Assembly (NCBI GenBank): GCA_965234365.1
Contig: OZ248345.1
Coordinates: 744,001-808,000, forward strand
DNA length: 64,000 nucleotides
From: Planktophila grossartii
GTDB taxonomy: Bacteria > Actinomycetota > Actinomycetes > Nanopelagicales > Nanopelagicaceae
Reading direction: 5' to 3'
Positions 16,917-26,827 of this stretch are shown in pieces. Position 1 is the first letter of the stretch; each line of letters opens with the position of its first letter. The notes under the pieces are model-generated. The model had not been told where the DNA came from. It saw only the letters and a program-made list of their open reading frames with translations, and made no database searches. A program made the position numbers and the translations under genes.

Positions 16917-18656
16917 TTACTCCTTTGGAGGAGTCCAATCGATGGCAGCTTCCTTTCGTTGCGCAGGAGTAATTGGAGTTGGTGCACCAGTAAGAGGGTC
17001 GCCACCGCTTGCAGTCTTAGGGAAAGCAATTACCTCACGAATTGAATCCGAACCGGTGAGAAGTGCGCATACGCGATCAAGACCCAGGGCAATTCCACCA
17101 TGTGGCGGTGGACCGTAATTGAAGGCTTCGAGTAAGAATCCAAACTTGCTCTGCGCTTCTTCATCTGAAAGACCAATGACGGTAAATACATCTTTCTGAA
17201 TGTTGCGATCATGGATACGAATTGATCCGCCACCGAGTTCAGTTCCATTAAGAACAATGTCGTATGCGTAGGCAAGTGCTGATGCAGGATCTGATTTAAA
17301 TGTTGAAGCAAATTCAGGCTTTGGCCCTGTGAACGGGTGATGAACTGCAGTCCATCCACCATTGTCAGTTGGTTCAAACATGGGAGCATCGACAACCCAA
17401 ACGAATTCCCAAGCTCCTTGATTAATCAAGTTACAGCGCTTTCCAATTTCAAGACGAGCTGCACCGAGAAGTTGCTGAGATGAGGAACGATCACCGGCGG
17501 CGAAGAAGATAGCGTCTCCTGGCTTTGCGCCAACAAGGGCTGCAATTCCTGCCTGTTCATCTTCGGAAATGTTCTTTGAGACCGGACCACCAAGAGTGCC
17601 ATCGGCATTTACGAGAATGTAAGCGATTCCCTTTGCGCCACGCGCCTTTGCCCAATCTTGCCAAGCGTCGAGTTCGCGTCGAGGAGAGTCTGCTCCCCCA
17701 GGCATCACAACTGCACCTACATATGGCGCTTGGAATACACGAAATGGAGTTGCCTTAAAGAAATCGGTAACTTCAGTTAATTCGTAACCGAAACGTAGAT
17801 CTGGTTTATCAGAACCGTACTTGTCCATTGCATCTGCATAGGTCATATGTTTGATGGGAGTTGGAATGTCGTATCCGACAGCTTCCTTCCACACCTTGAC
17901 CAAAATCTTTTCAGCTACAGCCAAGATATCGGACTGGTCGATAAATGACATTTCAATATCGAGCTGAGTAAATTCTGGCTGACGATCTGCACGGAAATCT
18001 TCATCGCGGAAACAACGTGCGATCTGGTAGTAACGTTCCATGCCTGCAACCATAAGAAGTTGCTTAAAGAGTTGCGGTGACTGTGGAAGTGCATACCAAC
18101 TTCCAGGCTGAAGACGGACAGGGACTAAGAAGTCACGTGCACCTTCGGGTGTGGAGCGAGTGAGATAAGGAGTCTCAATCTCGAGGAATTCAAGGTTCTC
18201 CATGACGTTGCGAATTGCAGATGTCACCTTTGAGCGAAGACGTAAATTTGCAGCTGGACCTTCGCGTCGTAGATCTAAGTAACGGTAACGAAGACGCACT
18301 TCTTCAGAGATATCAACTTCGCTGCCGGAATCGACAGGGAATGGAAGTGGTGCGGATTCGCTCAGGACCACAACATCATCGCCCATGACTTCGATTGCAC
18401 CTGTAGGAATATTTGTATTTTCATTTCCGGCAGGGCGAAGGGCCACCTCACCAGTAATTTGGAGGCACCACTCTGCGCGGAGCTGACCGGCCATCTTCTC
18501 GTCGCGGATAACAACTTGAACCGAACCGGTTGCATCGCGGAGATCGATAAAGGCAACTCCGCCGTGGTCACGTCGACGGGCCACCCAACCAGCGAGGGTT
18601 ACGGTCTGACCTGCGTGAGAAGCGCGTAGCGCTCCTGCATCGTGATTTCTTAACAT
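16917..18656 (-). CDS. aspS: Aspartyl-tRNA synthetase (bacterial type)
   Basis: 579 residues with an N-terminal OB-fold (VTLAGWVARRRDHGGVAFIDLRD), class II motif 2 (FRDEDFRADRQPEFTQLDIE), an inserted GAD domain and motif 3 (GGIALGLDRVCALL). In actinobacteria that use GatCAB it is often non-discriminating and also charges tRNA-Asn; that cannot be decided here. It lies 30 bases after hisS. Confidence 0.98.
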   Translation of the reverse strand: MLRNHDAGALRASHAGQTVTLAGWVARRRDHGGVAFIDLRDATGSVQVVIRDEKMAGQLRAEWCLQITGEVALRPAGNENTNIPTGAIEVMGDDVVVLSESAPLPFPVDSGSEVDISEEVRLRYRYLDLRREGPAANLRLRSKVTSAIRNVMENLEFLEIETPYLTRSTPEGARDFLVPVRLQPGSWYALPQSPQLFKQLLMVAGMERYYQIARCFRDEDFRADRQPEFTQLDIEMSFIDQSDILAVAEKILVKVWKEAVGYDIPTPIKHMTYADAMDKYGSDKPDLRFGYELTEVTDFFKATPFRVFQAPYVGAVVMPGGADSPRRELDAWQDWAKARGAKGIAYILVNADGTLGGPVSKNISEDEQAGIAALVGAKPGDAIFFAAGDRSSSQQLLGAARLEIGKRCNLINQGAWEFVWVVDAPMFEPTDNGGWTAVHHPFTGPKPEFASTFKSDPASALAYAYDIVLNGTELGGGSIRIHDRNIQKDVFTVIGLSDEEAQSKFGFLLEAFNYGPPPHGGIALGLDRVCALLTGSDSIREVIAFPKTASGGDPLTGAPTPITPAQRKEAAIDWTPPKE

Positions 18657-18686
18657 TGTGAAAAGCCGCCTTTAAATGATGGTGGA

Positions 18687-19955
18687 TTACAACGAGAGAG
18701 CTCGCCGTAATTCCTCCTGTAATTGTCCAATCTTAACGGAGGTTGTAACCCCATCAGACATTCTCTTGAGTTCGATAACGCCTTCGTTGAGTTCAGATTC
18801 ACCAAGAACGATGACATATCTAGCACCTGACTTATCAGCTGCCTTCATAGCGCCCTTGAGCGCGCGATCACCGAAGGCAATCTCCGTTTGAATACCCGAA
18901 TTTCGCAAGCTTTGAGCAAGTACCAAGGACTGCTCTTTCGCTTCGTCGCCCAAAGGAATGATGAATAGATCAGAGGTGAACTCTTGAGAAGGAACTGTCG
19001 ATTCTGCTATCGCAGCCAAAAGGGCGCGATCTACACCAAGTCCAAAACCAATTCCTGAAAGCGATTGGCCACCGAGAGTCTCCATCAATCCGTCGTACCG
19101 ACCGCCTCCACCAATTCCGCTTTGAGCACCGAGATCGGGATGAACGAATTCGAAGGTAGTTCCCGTGTAGTAATCGAGACCTCGCACCATTCGAGGATTG
19201 ATAACAAAGGCGATACCCATTGCAGTGAGGTACTTCTGTACTGCAGCAAAGTTGGCTGCAGATTCAGGCGATAAGTAGTCGAGCAAGAGAGGTGCCTTAG
19301 ACATCGCGGCTTGCATCTCGGGACGCTTATCGTCGAAGAGTCGCAATGGATTCATTTGCGCGCGCGCAGCTGTTGCTTCATCGAGATCGAGAGCTTCGAT
19401 GTATGCAATGAGATCTACGCGATGAGCTGCGCGTGATTGTGCATCACCGAGTGAAGTGATTTCAAGGCGATAGTTCTTAAGTCCTAGATTCTTAAAACCA
19501 CGATCTGCAATCGCAATGACTTCTGCATCGAGTGCAGCATCCTCGGTACCGATCGCCTCAATACCCACTTGATAGAACTGTCGATAGCGGCCAGCTTGTG
19601 GTCGCTCTGCTCGGAAGAATTGACCGGAATACCAAACCTTGACGGGAAGCTGACCGCGATCAAGATTCTGTTCAATGACTGCACGCATCACACCTGCAGT
19701 TCCTTCGGGACGCAAAGTGATAGAACGCCCTCCGCGATCTTCAAATGTATACATCTCTTTAGAGACCACATCTGTCGACTCACCGACGCCGCGGCTAAAG
19801 AGATTGGTATCTTCAAATACTGGAAGTTCCATCAATTGATAACCAGCGCTCTTAGCAGGGGCTATCAACTGCTCACGAACCCATTCGAACGATTGGGATT
19901 CAGGAGGCAGATATTCGCGCACACCCTTGGGTGCTTGGATCTTCTCGAACTTCAT
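18687..19955 (-). CDS. hisS: Histidyl-tRNA synthetase
   Basis: Class II synthetase, 422 residues. LRPEGTAGVMRA and FRAERPQAGRYRQFYQ form motif 2; RGLDYYTGTTFEFV is the histidine-specific HisA motif; GIGFGLGVDRALL is motif 3; the C-terminal anticodon-binding domain begins near residue 330. It overlaps the upstream MBL-fold gene by four bases. Confidence 0.98.
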   Translation of the reverse strand: MKFEKIQAPKGVREYLPPESQSFEWVREQLIAPAKSAGYQLMELPVFEDTNLFSRGVGESTDVVSKEMYTFEDRGGRSITLRPEGTAGVMRAVIEQNLDRGQLPVKVWYSGQFFRAERPQAGRYRQFYQVGIEAIGTEDAALDAEVIAIADRGFKNLGLKNYRLEITSLGDAQSRAAHRVDLIAYIEALDLDEATAARAQMNPLRLFDDKRPEMQAAMSKAPLLLDYLSPESAANFAAVQKYLTAMGIAFVINPRMVRGLDYYTGTTFEFVHPDLGAQSGIGGGGRYDGLMETLGGQSLSGIGFGLGVDRALLAAIAESTVPSQEFTSDLFIIPLGDEAKEQSLVLAQSLRNSGIQTEIAFGDRALKGAMKAADKSGARYVIVLGESELNEGVIELKRMSDGVTTSVKIGQLQEELRRALSL

Positions 19956-20608
19956 GAGGTTAATTCTTTCAGATAAGGGTTGTTTTTTCGCTCGAATTTA
20001 ATTGTGGTCTCAGGGCCATGTCCTGTGAGTACGCGTAAATCATCAGAAAGTGGCAGAACCTTTGTCTTTAAGGTCTGCGTCATATCGCGAGAACTGCCGG
20101 TTGGTAGATCTGTGCGTCCAACGGAACCTGCGAAGAGGACGTCGCCACTAATCAAAATTTCATCGCTAATCGTGAACATCAGAGAACCACGTGTATGTCC
20201 CGGCGCATGAATGGCAGTGATATTCATATCGAGTAGCTGCAGAGTTGAACCATTCTTCAATTCCTGGACATTCTTAGGTTCAACAAAGTTCATTCCTTGA
20301 AGTTGTGAGATGAATTGTTCTCCGTGAATTCCTGCAGGATTTGCGATGAATCTACGATCTTCAGAGTGGATGTAGGCAGGGATGTCGTATCCATCGGCAA
20401 GGGGCGTAATGGAGAAGGTGTGATCCAAATGGCCGTGAGTGAGGAGCGCAGCAACAGGTTTGAGCTTATGTTCTTCGATAATCATCTCTATCTCACGAGA
20501 AATATCAGGCATGCCTGGGTCAACGATGATGCACTCGGATCCCTCGGACGGGGCTATTACCCAGCAATTTGTGGCAAACATAGGGGCCGGAAATGAACGA
20601 ACAAGCAT
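19952..20608 (-). CDS. MBL-fold (glyoxalase II-like) metal-dependent hydrolase
   Basis: 218 residues with the metallo-beta-lactamase signature LTHGHLDHTF (HxHxDH), a distal HAPGHTRGSLMF histidine, SGDVLFAGSVGRTDLP and a final TGHGPETTI histidine. The layout is that of the YcbL/glyoxalase II group, which hydrolyses thioesters such as S-lactoylglutathione or analogues. The gene sits between relA and hisS in mycobacteria too. The substrate is unknown. Confidence 0.88.
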   Translation of the reverse strand: MLVRSFPAPMFATNCWVIAPSEGSECIIVDPGMPDISREIEMIIEEHKLKPVAALLTHGHLDHTFSITPLADGYDIPAYIHSEDRRFIANPAGIHGEQFISQLQGMNFVEPKNVQELKNGSTLQLLDMNITAIHAPGHTRGSLMFTISDEILISGDVLFAGSVGRTDLPTGSSRDMTQTLKTKVLPLSDDLRVLTGHGPETTIKFERKNNPYLKELTS

Positions 20609-20663
20609 CTATCTGACCCAATTTCTAGCGTGGATTTACGACTCGCGGATGCACAGGGTACCT

Positions 20664-20692
20664 TTGACCACGTAAACACTCGCACATATCAA
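20664..20692 (+). promoter_or_regulatory. Probable promoter of the DUF349 gene
   Basis: TTGACC and TATCAA are separated by 17 bases, about 50 bases upstream of the ATG, which has AAGGGA as a ribosome-binding site eight bases before it. Confidence 0.5.
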
Positions 20693-20741
20693 CGAAGGTC
20701 GCGTTCACAATGAACCGTCCGACGCGCTGAAGGGAAAAGCC

Positions 20742-22058
20742 ATGACCGATATCAATCCAACTGCTCTAGCTCAGACACACTCCACACCCAGTGCAGCATC
20801 TGCACTTGTAGGAGACCCTTCACGATTTGGTCGCGTTGCCGACGATGGCACTGTATTTGTCCGAACCAACGATGGCGAGAAGCCAGTTGGTTCATACCCA
20901 GGAAAAACTGCCGAAGAGGCGCTTGCTTACTTCGTCCGTAAATTTGAAGCACTTGCATCTGAGGTTGCCCTCACAGCAGCTCGCATCACAAGTGGCGCGA
21001 TGGTTCCACAAGATGCATACGAGGCCGTCAAGAAGTTGCGCCAGCAAGTTCGCGAACTCAATGGCGTCGGAGATCTCGATGCGCTCGCTGCATCTGTCGA
21101 ACAGATCGAGCCACTTATTGAAGGCCATCGCGAAGCATATGAAGCCAAGAAGGCTGCCGATGCAGTTGCGAAAGCTGCTCGTCGTGAACAGATTCTGGTC
21201 GAGAAAGAGAAGATTGTTGCCGAAGCAGAGTCACTCGCACTTTCCGAGAATTGGAAGGTCACAGGTGACCGTCTGAAAGCTCTCCTCGATGAATGGAAGG
21301 CGGCTCCTCGCCTCGATAAAAAATCAGATGCTGACTTCTGGAAGCGTTTCTCAGCTTCCCGCAATAAATTTGATAAGCGCCGCCGCACCCACTTTGCACA
21401 GTTAGAAGCAACTGCAAGCGTTGTCTCTGAGGCGAAGAACGCGATTATTGTTGAAGCTGAAAAGCTAGCGACATCAACTGATTGGGTAGCAACAGCACGT
21501 CGTTACAAGGCTCTTATGGATCAGTGGAAGGCTGCTGGTCGTGGCAAGAAGGGCGACGATGCAAAGCTCTGGGCTCGCTTCAAAGCGGCACAAGATCAAT
21601 TCTTCGCTGCTAAGAACTCTGATCTTGAAAAGCGCGAAGTATCAATGGCTGCAAACCTTATTAAGCGTGAAGAACTTATTGTTCAAATCGAAGCTCTCGT
21701 GCCTTTCACTGATGTGAAGCAGGCTAAGAGCGCCTTCCGCGAACTTATGAACTCCTGGACAAAGATCGGCATTACCAATCGCGATAAGCGCGCAGCTCTC
21801 GATGCACGTGTATCCAAGGTAGAAGATGCGATCAAGGAAGCTGAAGCTGAAATCTGGCGTAAGACAGATCCGACCACAAAGGCGCGCGCTGCTGAAGTTG
21901 TGAAGCAACTCTCTGACTCAATCGAGAGCTACGAGAAGGCTGCTGCTAAGGCAAAGGCTGCTGGCAACGAGAAGAAGGCTAAGGAAGCCGCTGAATCTGC
22001 TGAAGCTCGTAAGTCTTGGCTTGCTGAAGCGCAGAAGCACCTCGCTGAATTTAATTAA
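20742..22058 (+). CDS. DUF349-repeat protein
   Basis: 438 residues. After a variable N-terminus (about 1-75) the protein is mostly charged helix with at least three DUF349-type units, seen as repeated W-K-A-A/F-W-x-R-F patterns (LLDEWKAAPRLDKKSDADFWKRF, then LMDQWKAAGRGKKGDDAKLWARF in the same layout). It ends in an Ala/Lys/Glu-rich helix. DUF349 proteins are common in actinobacteria next to relA; no biochemical role is established. It converges on relA with only 15 bases between stops and no visible terminator. Confidence 0.82.
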   Translation: MTDINPTALAQTHSTPSAASALVGDPSRFGRVADDGTVFVRTNDGEKPVGSYPGKTAEEALAYFVRKFEALASEVALTAARITSGAMVPQDAYEAVKKLRQQVRELNGVGDLDALAASVEQIEPLIEGHREAYEAKKAADAVAKAARREQILVEKEKIVAEAESLALSENWKVTGDRLKALLDEWKAAPRLDKKSDADFWKRFSASRNKFDKRRRTHFAQLEATASVVSEAKNAIIVEAEKLATSTDWVATARRYKALMDQWKAAGRGKKGDDAKLWARFKAAQDQFFAAKNSDLEKREVSMAANLIKREELIVQIEALVPFTDVKQAKSAFRELMNSWTKIGITNRDKRAALDARVSKVEDAIKEAEAEIWRKTDPTTKARAAEVVKQLSDSIESYEKAAAKAKAAGNEKKAKEAAESAEARKSWLAEAQKHLAEFN

Positions 22059-22073
22059 TTCGCAGATAAATCG

Positions 22074-24233
22074 TTAGGTTCGATAGACGTCATAGACGCC
22101 TTCGATACCGCGAACTGCTGCCAGTACTGAATCCAGATGTTTGGCATCGGCCATTTCAAAGGTAAAACGTGAAATCGCAACGCGATCTTTCGATGTACTA
22201 ACGGCTGCGCTCAAGATATTCACATGCTGCTCTGAAAGTGTCCGAGTCACATCAGCTAACAAGCGCGAACGATCGAGCGCTTCGACCTGGATATTGACCA
22301 AGAAAATGCTGGCAGCACCCGCTAGCCATTTCACTGCAACAATTCGCTCGCTCTGATGGTTACGGAGATCGCCGGCATTGATGCAATCATCTCGGTGTAC
22401 AGAGATTCCAGAGCCTTTGGTAATGAATCCCATAATGGAATCACCCGGAACAGGTGTGCAACAACGTGCGAGCTTTACAAGAACATCGTCAACGCCTTCA
22501 ACTTCCACTGCACTTGAAGTACGGCGAGTGGCTTGAACGCCAGTTGGGATGTGATCAATGGTTGGTTCAGGATGTGAATCTTCCACACCCATACTTGCTA
22601 CAAGTTTTTCAATGATGGATGCCGCTGAAACATGGCCATCACCGACAGCGCTGTAAAGCGCATCAATATCTGCGTAGTGCATATCGTGGGCGAGCTCGAG
22701 AAGTGAGTGTCCTGCGAAGATCTTTTGAAGTGGAAGACCTGCTTTTCGCATCTGGCGCGCAATAGATTCTCGACCAGCATCGATAGCTTCTTCGCGTCGC
22801 TCCTTGCTAAACCACGCCTTAATTTTCGAACGTGCACGTGGGCTCTTTACAAAGTTGAGCCAATCTCGACTTGGTCCTGCATGTTCGCCCTTATTGGTAA
22901 CAATCTCAACGACATCGCCATTGTTCAGCTTCGACTCGAGCGGAACGAGTCGACCATTGACCTTTGCCCCAGCGCAACGAAGACCTACATCTGTATGAAC
23001 TGAGAAGGCAAAGTCGACCGGTGTTGAGCCACCAGGAAGTGCAACTACAGAACCTTTGGGAGTGAAGACAAATACTTCGGGGCTTCCAAGATCAAAGCGG
23101 AGCGCTTCAAGAAATTCAGAGGGATCCTCGGTCTCCTTCTGCCATTCGTGGAGTTGGCGTAACCAGAGCATCTCGGGCGAACTGCTTTGAGGTTCTCCCC
23201 CTTGCTTGTACTTCCAATGTGCTGCAATACCGAACTCGGCTCGTGAATGCATATCGTAGGTACGAATTTGAATTTCAATCGCCTTGCCATTTGGACCAAT
23301 TACGGTTGTGTGGAGTGATTGATAGAGATTGAACTTTGGCATCGCGATGTAATCCTTAAAGCGACCGGGCACCGGACTCCAGCGAGCATGGATAGATCCG
23401 AGTACTGCATAACAGTCACGTACGTCGTTGACGAGAACGCGGATTCCGACGAGATCGTAAATATCGTTGAAGTCACGGCCGCGGACGACCATCTTCTGAT
23501 AGACGCTGAAGAAGTGCTTCTTGCGACCAGTAACGGTAGAGACGATGTTGTCACGCTTGAGATCTTCTTCGACAGCGTCAATAACCTCAGCGGTCAGTGC
23601 ATCTCTCGAAGGCGAACGTTCAGCAACAAGACGTGAAATCTCTTCAAATTTCTTTGGCTCAAGTACGCCGAAGGAGAGATCTTCCAACTCCCACTTGATT
23701 GCGTTCATTCCTAAACGATGGGCAAGCGGGGCATAGATATCGAGAGTTTCGCGAGCTTTGCGCGTTGCACTTTCGCTTGAAACGAATCCCCATGTGCGAG
23801 CATTATGAAGTCTGTCTGCCAATTTAATGACGAGTACTCGGATATCTCGCGACATTGCGATAACCATCTTGCGTACTGTTTCGGCCTCCGCAGTAGGGCC
23901 GTAGGTCAACTTATCCAATTTAGTGACACCGTCGACGAGGTTAGCAATCTCATCGCCAAAATCAGTGCGTAACTGCTCGAGCGAATAAGGAGTGTCTTCG
24001 ACTGTGTCATGCAGAAGTGAAGCAATCAGCGTAGTTTCGTTAAGCCCAAGTTCGGCAAGTATCTGCGTTACTGCGACGGGATGAGTGATGTACTCCTCGC
24101 CAGATTTGCGGAGCTGACCTTCGTGGGCCTTTTCAGCGACCAGAAATGCGTGCTCTATCGATGCAACATCAGCGTTGGGATGATGCTCCTTAAGCGCACT
24201 AAGTAAAGGTGCGATTAAGGGCAACGTCTCCAT
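22074..24233 (-). CDS. relA: Bifunctional (p)ppGpp synthetase/hydrolase (RelA/SpoT, Rel)
   Basis: 719 residues with the long Rel layout. The N-terminal HD hydrolase has EEYITHPVAV and SLLHDTVEDT. The synthetase has YQKMVVRGRDFNDIYDLVG and FNLYQSLHTTVIGP. TGS (VFVFTPKGSVVALPGGSTPVDFAF), a zinc-finger-like CCTPVPGD segment and a C-terminal ACT domain follow. Hydrolase and synthetase motifs both look intact. It is the first gene after secF, as in mycobacteria, except that no apt gene lies between. Confidence 0.97.
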   Translation of the reverse strand: METLPLIAPLLSALKEHHPNADVASIEHAFLVAEKAHEGQLRKSGEEYITHPVAVTQILAELGLNETTLIASLLHDTVEDTPYSLEQLRTDFGDEIANLVDGVTKLDKLTYGPTAEAETVRKMVIAMSRDIRVLVIKLADRLHNARTWGFVSSESATRKARETLDIYAPLAHRLGMNAIKWELEDLSFGVLEPKKFEEISRLVAERSPSRDALTAEVIDAVEEDLKRDNIVSTVTGRKKHFFSVYQKMVVRGRDFNDIYDLVGIRVLVNDVRDCYAVLGSIHARWSPVPGRFKDYIAMPKFNLYQSLHTTVIGPNGKAIEIQIRTYDMHSRAEFGIAAHWKYKQGGEPQSSSPEMLWLRQLHEWQKETEDPSEFLEALRFDLGSPEVFVFTPKGSVVALPGGSTPVDFAFSVHTDVGLRCAGAKVNGRLVPLESKLNNGDVVEIVTNKGEHAGPSRDWLNFVKSPRARSKIKAWFSKERREEAIDAGRESIARQMRKAGLPLQKIFAGHSLLELAHDMHYADIDALYSAVGDGHVSAASIIEKLVASMGVEDSHPEPTIDHIPTGVQATRRTSSAVEVEGVDDVLVKLARCCTPVPGDSIMGFITKGSGISVHRDDCINAGDLRNHQSERIVAVKWLAGAASIFLVNIQVEALDRSRLLADVTRTLSEQHVNILSAAVSTSKDRVAISRFTFEMADAKHLDSVLAAVRGIEGVYDVYRT

Positions 24234-24244
24234 GAGTTAAAAGG

Positions 24245-25294
24245 TTACTTGCGACCTCTGCGCTTAGGCTGATTACGTGGGCCGCTGCCTGTTGAAGGGC
24301 GAGCTGCCTTTACCTCTGCAACAACCGGTGCTCCCCCACGAGCTGCAACGCGCTTTGCAAGAGCCTGCATAACAGGTTCTTTCTCGCGAAGCTGAGCAAG
24401 GAAGGGAGGTGCGATAAATACAGAGGAGTACGTACCCACTGCGAGACCGATAAAGAGCGCGAGTGAGAGATCCTTCAGCGTTCCTGCACCAAGAAGTCCT
24501 GCTCCTACAAAGAGGATAGAACCTACTGGGAGTAGAGCGATGATTGACGTATTCGCCGAGCGAACAAGAGTCTGATTCACAGCAAGGTTTGCAGCTTGTG
24601 AGTAAGTCATCTTGCTATTAGCAGCAACTGACTTTGTATTTTCGCGGACCTTATCGAAGACAACAACGGTGTCATAGAGCGAATAACCGAGAATCGTTAG
24701 GAAACCGATGACGGTTGCTGGAGTGACATCGAAGCCGACAAGTGCATAAATTCCTACTGTAATAAATACGTCGTGAACAACGGCGACAATCGCTGCAATA
24801 GCCATCTTCGGCTCGAATGCCATCGCCAAGAAGATCATTACGGCGAGCAAGAAAGCAATCAGACCGTAGAGAGCCTTCTTGGTGATTTCCTTACCCCACG
24901 ATGGTCCAACGAGTTGGGTATCGATGGATTCAGCGGTAACGCCAAATGTTGATGTGAGCGCTGCTTCGATAGCTGAAGATTCAGCGGGAGTGAGTGCGCC
25001 AGTTTGAATGCGAACCTTAGAAGTTCCAATCTTCTGGACAATTACTTCGCCAGGAATGCCAATGTTTTCGACAGATGCACGAGCTTGTTCAACAGTCACA
25101 GAAGACTTGTTAATCGTGTAAGAAGCTCCACCCTTGAATTCGATTCCAAGATGTAGACCTTGGATAACGAGCGCGGCAATAGAAGCGAGAATAAAGAGCG
25201 CAGAGATTGAGTACCAACGCTTACGGTTCTCGACGATATTGAAAGATGTCTCACCTGAGTAGAGACGACCACCTAGACCTGAAAGTTTCGCCAT
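24245..25294 (-). CDS. secF: Protein translocase subunit SecF
   Basis: About 349 residues with six transmembrane helices and a periplasm-side domain. GIEFKGGASYTI is the conserved first extracellular motif, and SLYDTVVVFDKVREN and the NQTLVRSANTSI segment are typical of SecF. With SecD it uses the proton gradient to help pull preproteins across the membrane. I chose the ATG giving MAKLSGLGGRLYSGE; the frame extends upstream into secD without similarity. The C-terminus is basic (PKRRGRK). Confidence 0.96.
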   Translation of the reverse strand: MAKLSGLGGRLYSGETSFNIVENRKRWYSISALFILASIAALVIQGLHLGIEFKGGASYTINKSSVTVEQARASVENIGIPGEVIVQKIGTSKVRIQTGALTPAESSAIEAALTSTFGVTAESIDTQLVGPSWGKEITKKALYGLIAFLLAVMIFLAMAFEPKMAIAAIVAVVHDVFITVGIYALVGFDVTPATVIGFLTILGYSLYDTVVVFDKVRENTKSVAANSKMTYSQAANLAVNQTLVRSANTSIIALLPVGSILFVGAGLLGAGTLKDLSLALFIGLAVGTYSSVFIAPPFLAQLREKEPVMQALAKRVAARGGAPVVAEVKAARPSTGSGPRNQPKRRGRK

Positions 25295-25298
25295 GTGC

Positions 25299-26816
25299 TT
25301 ATGCCTCCAAAGTTGTAGCTGGGTGAGATTTGCCGATGCTCTTGGCTGAGAAGCCAGAGAGCGAATGACCTGAGGCAAAGAAGTTGCTCTTTGCGATCAC
25401 AGTCACGATTGGTTTGGTGAAGATGAATACAACCAAGAGGTCAATCAGTGTTGTGAGACCGAGAGTGAATGCGAATCCGCGAACTCCACCGACTGCGAAG
25501 AAGTAGAGAAGTACTGCCGCGAGGATCGAGACCATATCCGCCACGATGATTGTGTGACGAGCGCGCGCCCAACCGCTTTCAACTGCTGAGCGCAGTGAAC
25601 GACCTTCGCGAGCTTCATCTCGAATACGTTCGAAGAAGACGATAAATGAGTCTGCGGTAACACCGATGGCCACAATGGCTCCGGCGATTCCAGCAAGAGT
25701 GAGAGTAAATCCAATTGTCTTACCGAGAACGAGGAAGAGTAGATAGAGAATCAATCCAGCAACAGTAAGCGAACCAACAGTTACCAAGCCAAGTGCGCGG
25801 TAATAGAGAAGTGAGAAGATAAATACGAGCAAGAGGCCGAGAGCGCCTGCGAGAAGCCCAGCCTGCAACTGATCCGCACCAAGAGTTGGTGAAACCTGTT
25901 GAACTTCACCGCGATCGAATGCAAGTGGAAGTGCACCGTACTTAAGTACATTTGCTAAATCTTGCGCTTCGAGTTGGGTGAAAGAACCTGTGATTTGAGC
26001 ATTTCCAGATGGGATTGCCTCATTGATAGATGGAGCAGAAACAACTAACCCATCGAGAACAATGGCAACTTGATTTTGAGGTGATGCCAGTGAGGTAACA
26101 CGCCCTGTGAGAGCGCCAAACGCCTTTGTACCTTCTCCATTAAATGTGAGAAGGACGTACCAAGCGCTTGCACCTTGCTGATCGATTCCAGCTGATGCCT
26201 TTGAAACCTGGCGACCAAGAACCTCTGCCGGAGCCAAGATGTATTTGCTTGCACCTGTTCGTGAACATGCAACGATGACATCTGTAGGTGCATCTGCACC
26301 GGTACCTTGAAGATTTGCTGGGTTGGTGCAATCAAGTGCTGCGAAACGTGCATTGACCTCTGCACTGACACCCGCCGCTGGTGTTGCAGCTGATGCCGCA
26401 GTGCCACCGAGCGCTGAGGATTCAGCAAGTACCTGACGGAAACGAAGTTCTGCAGTCTGACCTACAAGATCGACAACGCGACGACCTGAATCTCCAGGAA
26501 CAGAGATGACGATTTGACGGTTGGTACCACTACCTTGCGCAGTAACTTCAGATTCGGCGACACCGAGTGAGTTAACGCGCTGACGAATGATGGAGACTGC
26601 CTGGTCAATCGCCTCTGACGTAATCTTGTTTGAGTCATTGGATGCACGCGGTTGGAGCGTGACGCTTGTTCCTCCACGTAGATCGAGGCCGAGACGGACA
26701 GATGTTGCGCCCTGGATGAGGGCGGTAGCCAAAAGGGCGACGATCAGCGCAGCCAAGATGGCCAGAGCGCGAACAGGTCGACCAGTTGTCTTCACTGGTT
26801 TTGTAGGTGTGGACAT
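25299..26816 (-). CDS. secD: Protein translocase subunit SecD
   Basis: About 505 residues. A first membrane helix (ALAILAALIVALLATALI) is followed by GLDLRGGTSVTLQP, the large P1 domain with an Ala/Thr-rich insertion near residues 140-160, and five further helices including GVTADSFIVFFERIRDEARE. The start is the ATG of MSTPTKPVKTTGRP; the extra N-terminal frame overlaps ruvB and is not conserved. Four bases separate it from secF. Confidence 0.96.
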   Translation of the reverse strand: MSTPTKPVKTTGRPVRALAILAALIVALLATALIQGATSVRLGLDLRGGTSVTLQPRASNDSNKITSEAIDQAVSIIRQRVNSLGVAESEVTAQGSGTNRQIVISVPGDSGRRVVDLVGQTAELRFRQVLAESSALGGTAASAATPAAGVSAEVNARFAALDCTNPANLQGTGADAPTDVIVACSRTGASKYILAPAEVLGRQVSKASAGIDQQGASAWYVLLTFNGEGTKAFGALTGRVTSLASPQNQVAIVLDGLVVSAPSINEAIPSGNAQITGSFTQLEAQDLANVLKYGALPLAFDRGEVQQVSPTLGADQLQAGLLAGALGLLLVFIFSLLYYRALGLVTVGSLTVAGLILYLLFLVLGKTIGFTLTLAGIAGAIVAIGVTADSFIVFFERIRDEAREGRSLRSAVESGWARARHTIIVADMVSILAAVLLYFFAVGGVRGFAFTLGLTTLIDLLVVFIFTKPIVTVIAKSNFFASGHSLSGFSAKSIGKSHPATTLEA

Positions 26817-26827
26817 AAGGGCAGAGT

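Noticed and set aside
20827..21276. 149-codon open frame inside the DUF349 gene
   Set aside because: Alternative frame of a helical Ala/Lys/Glu gene; no start signal and no domain.
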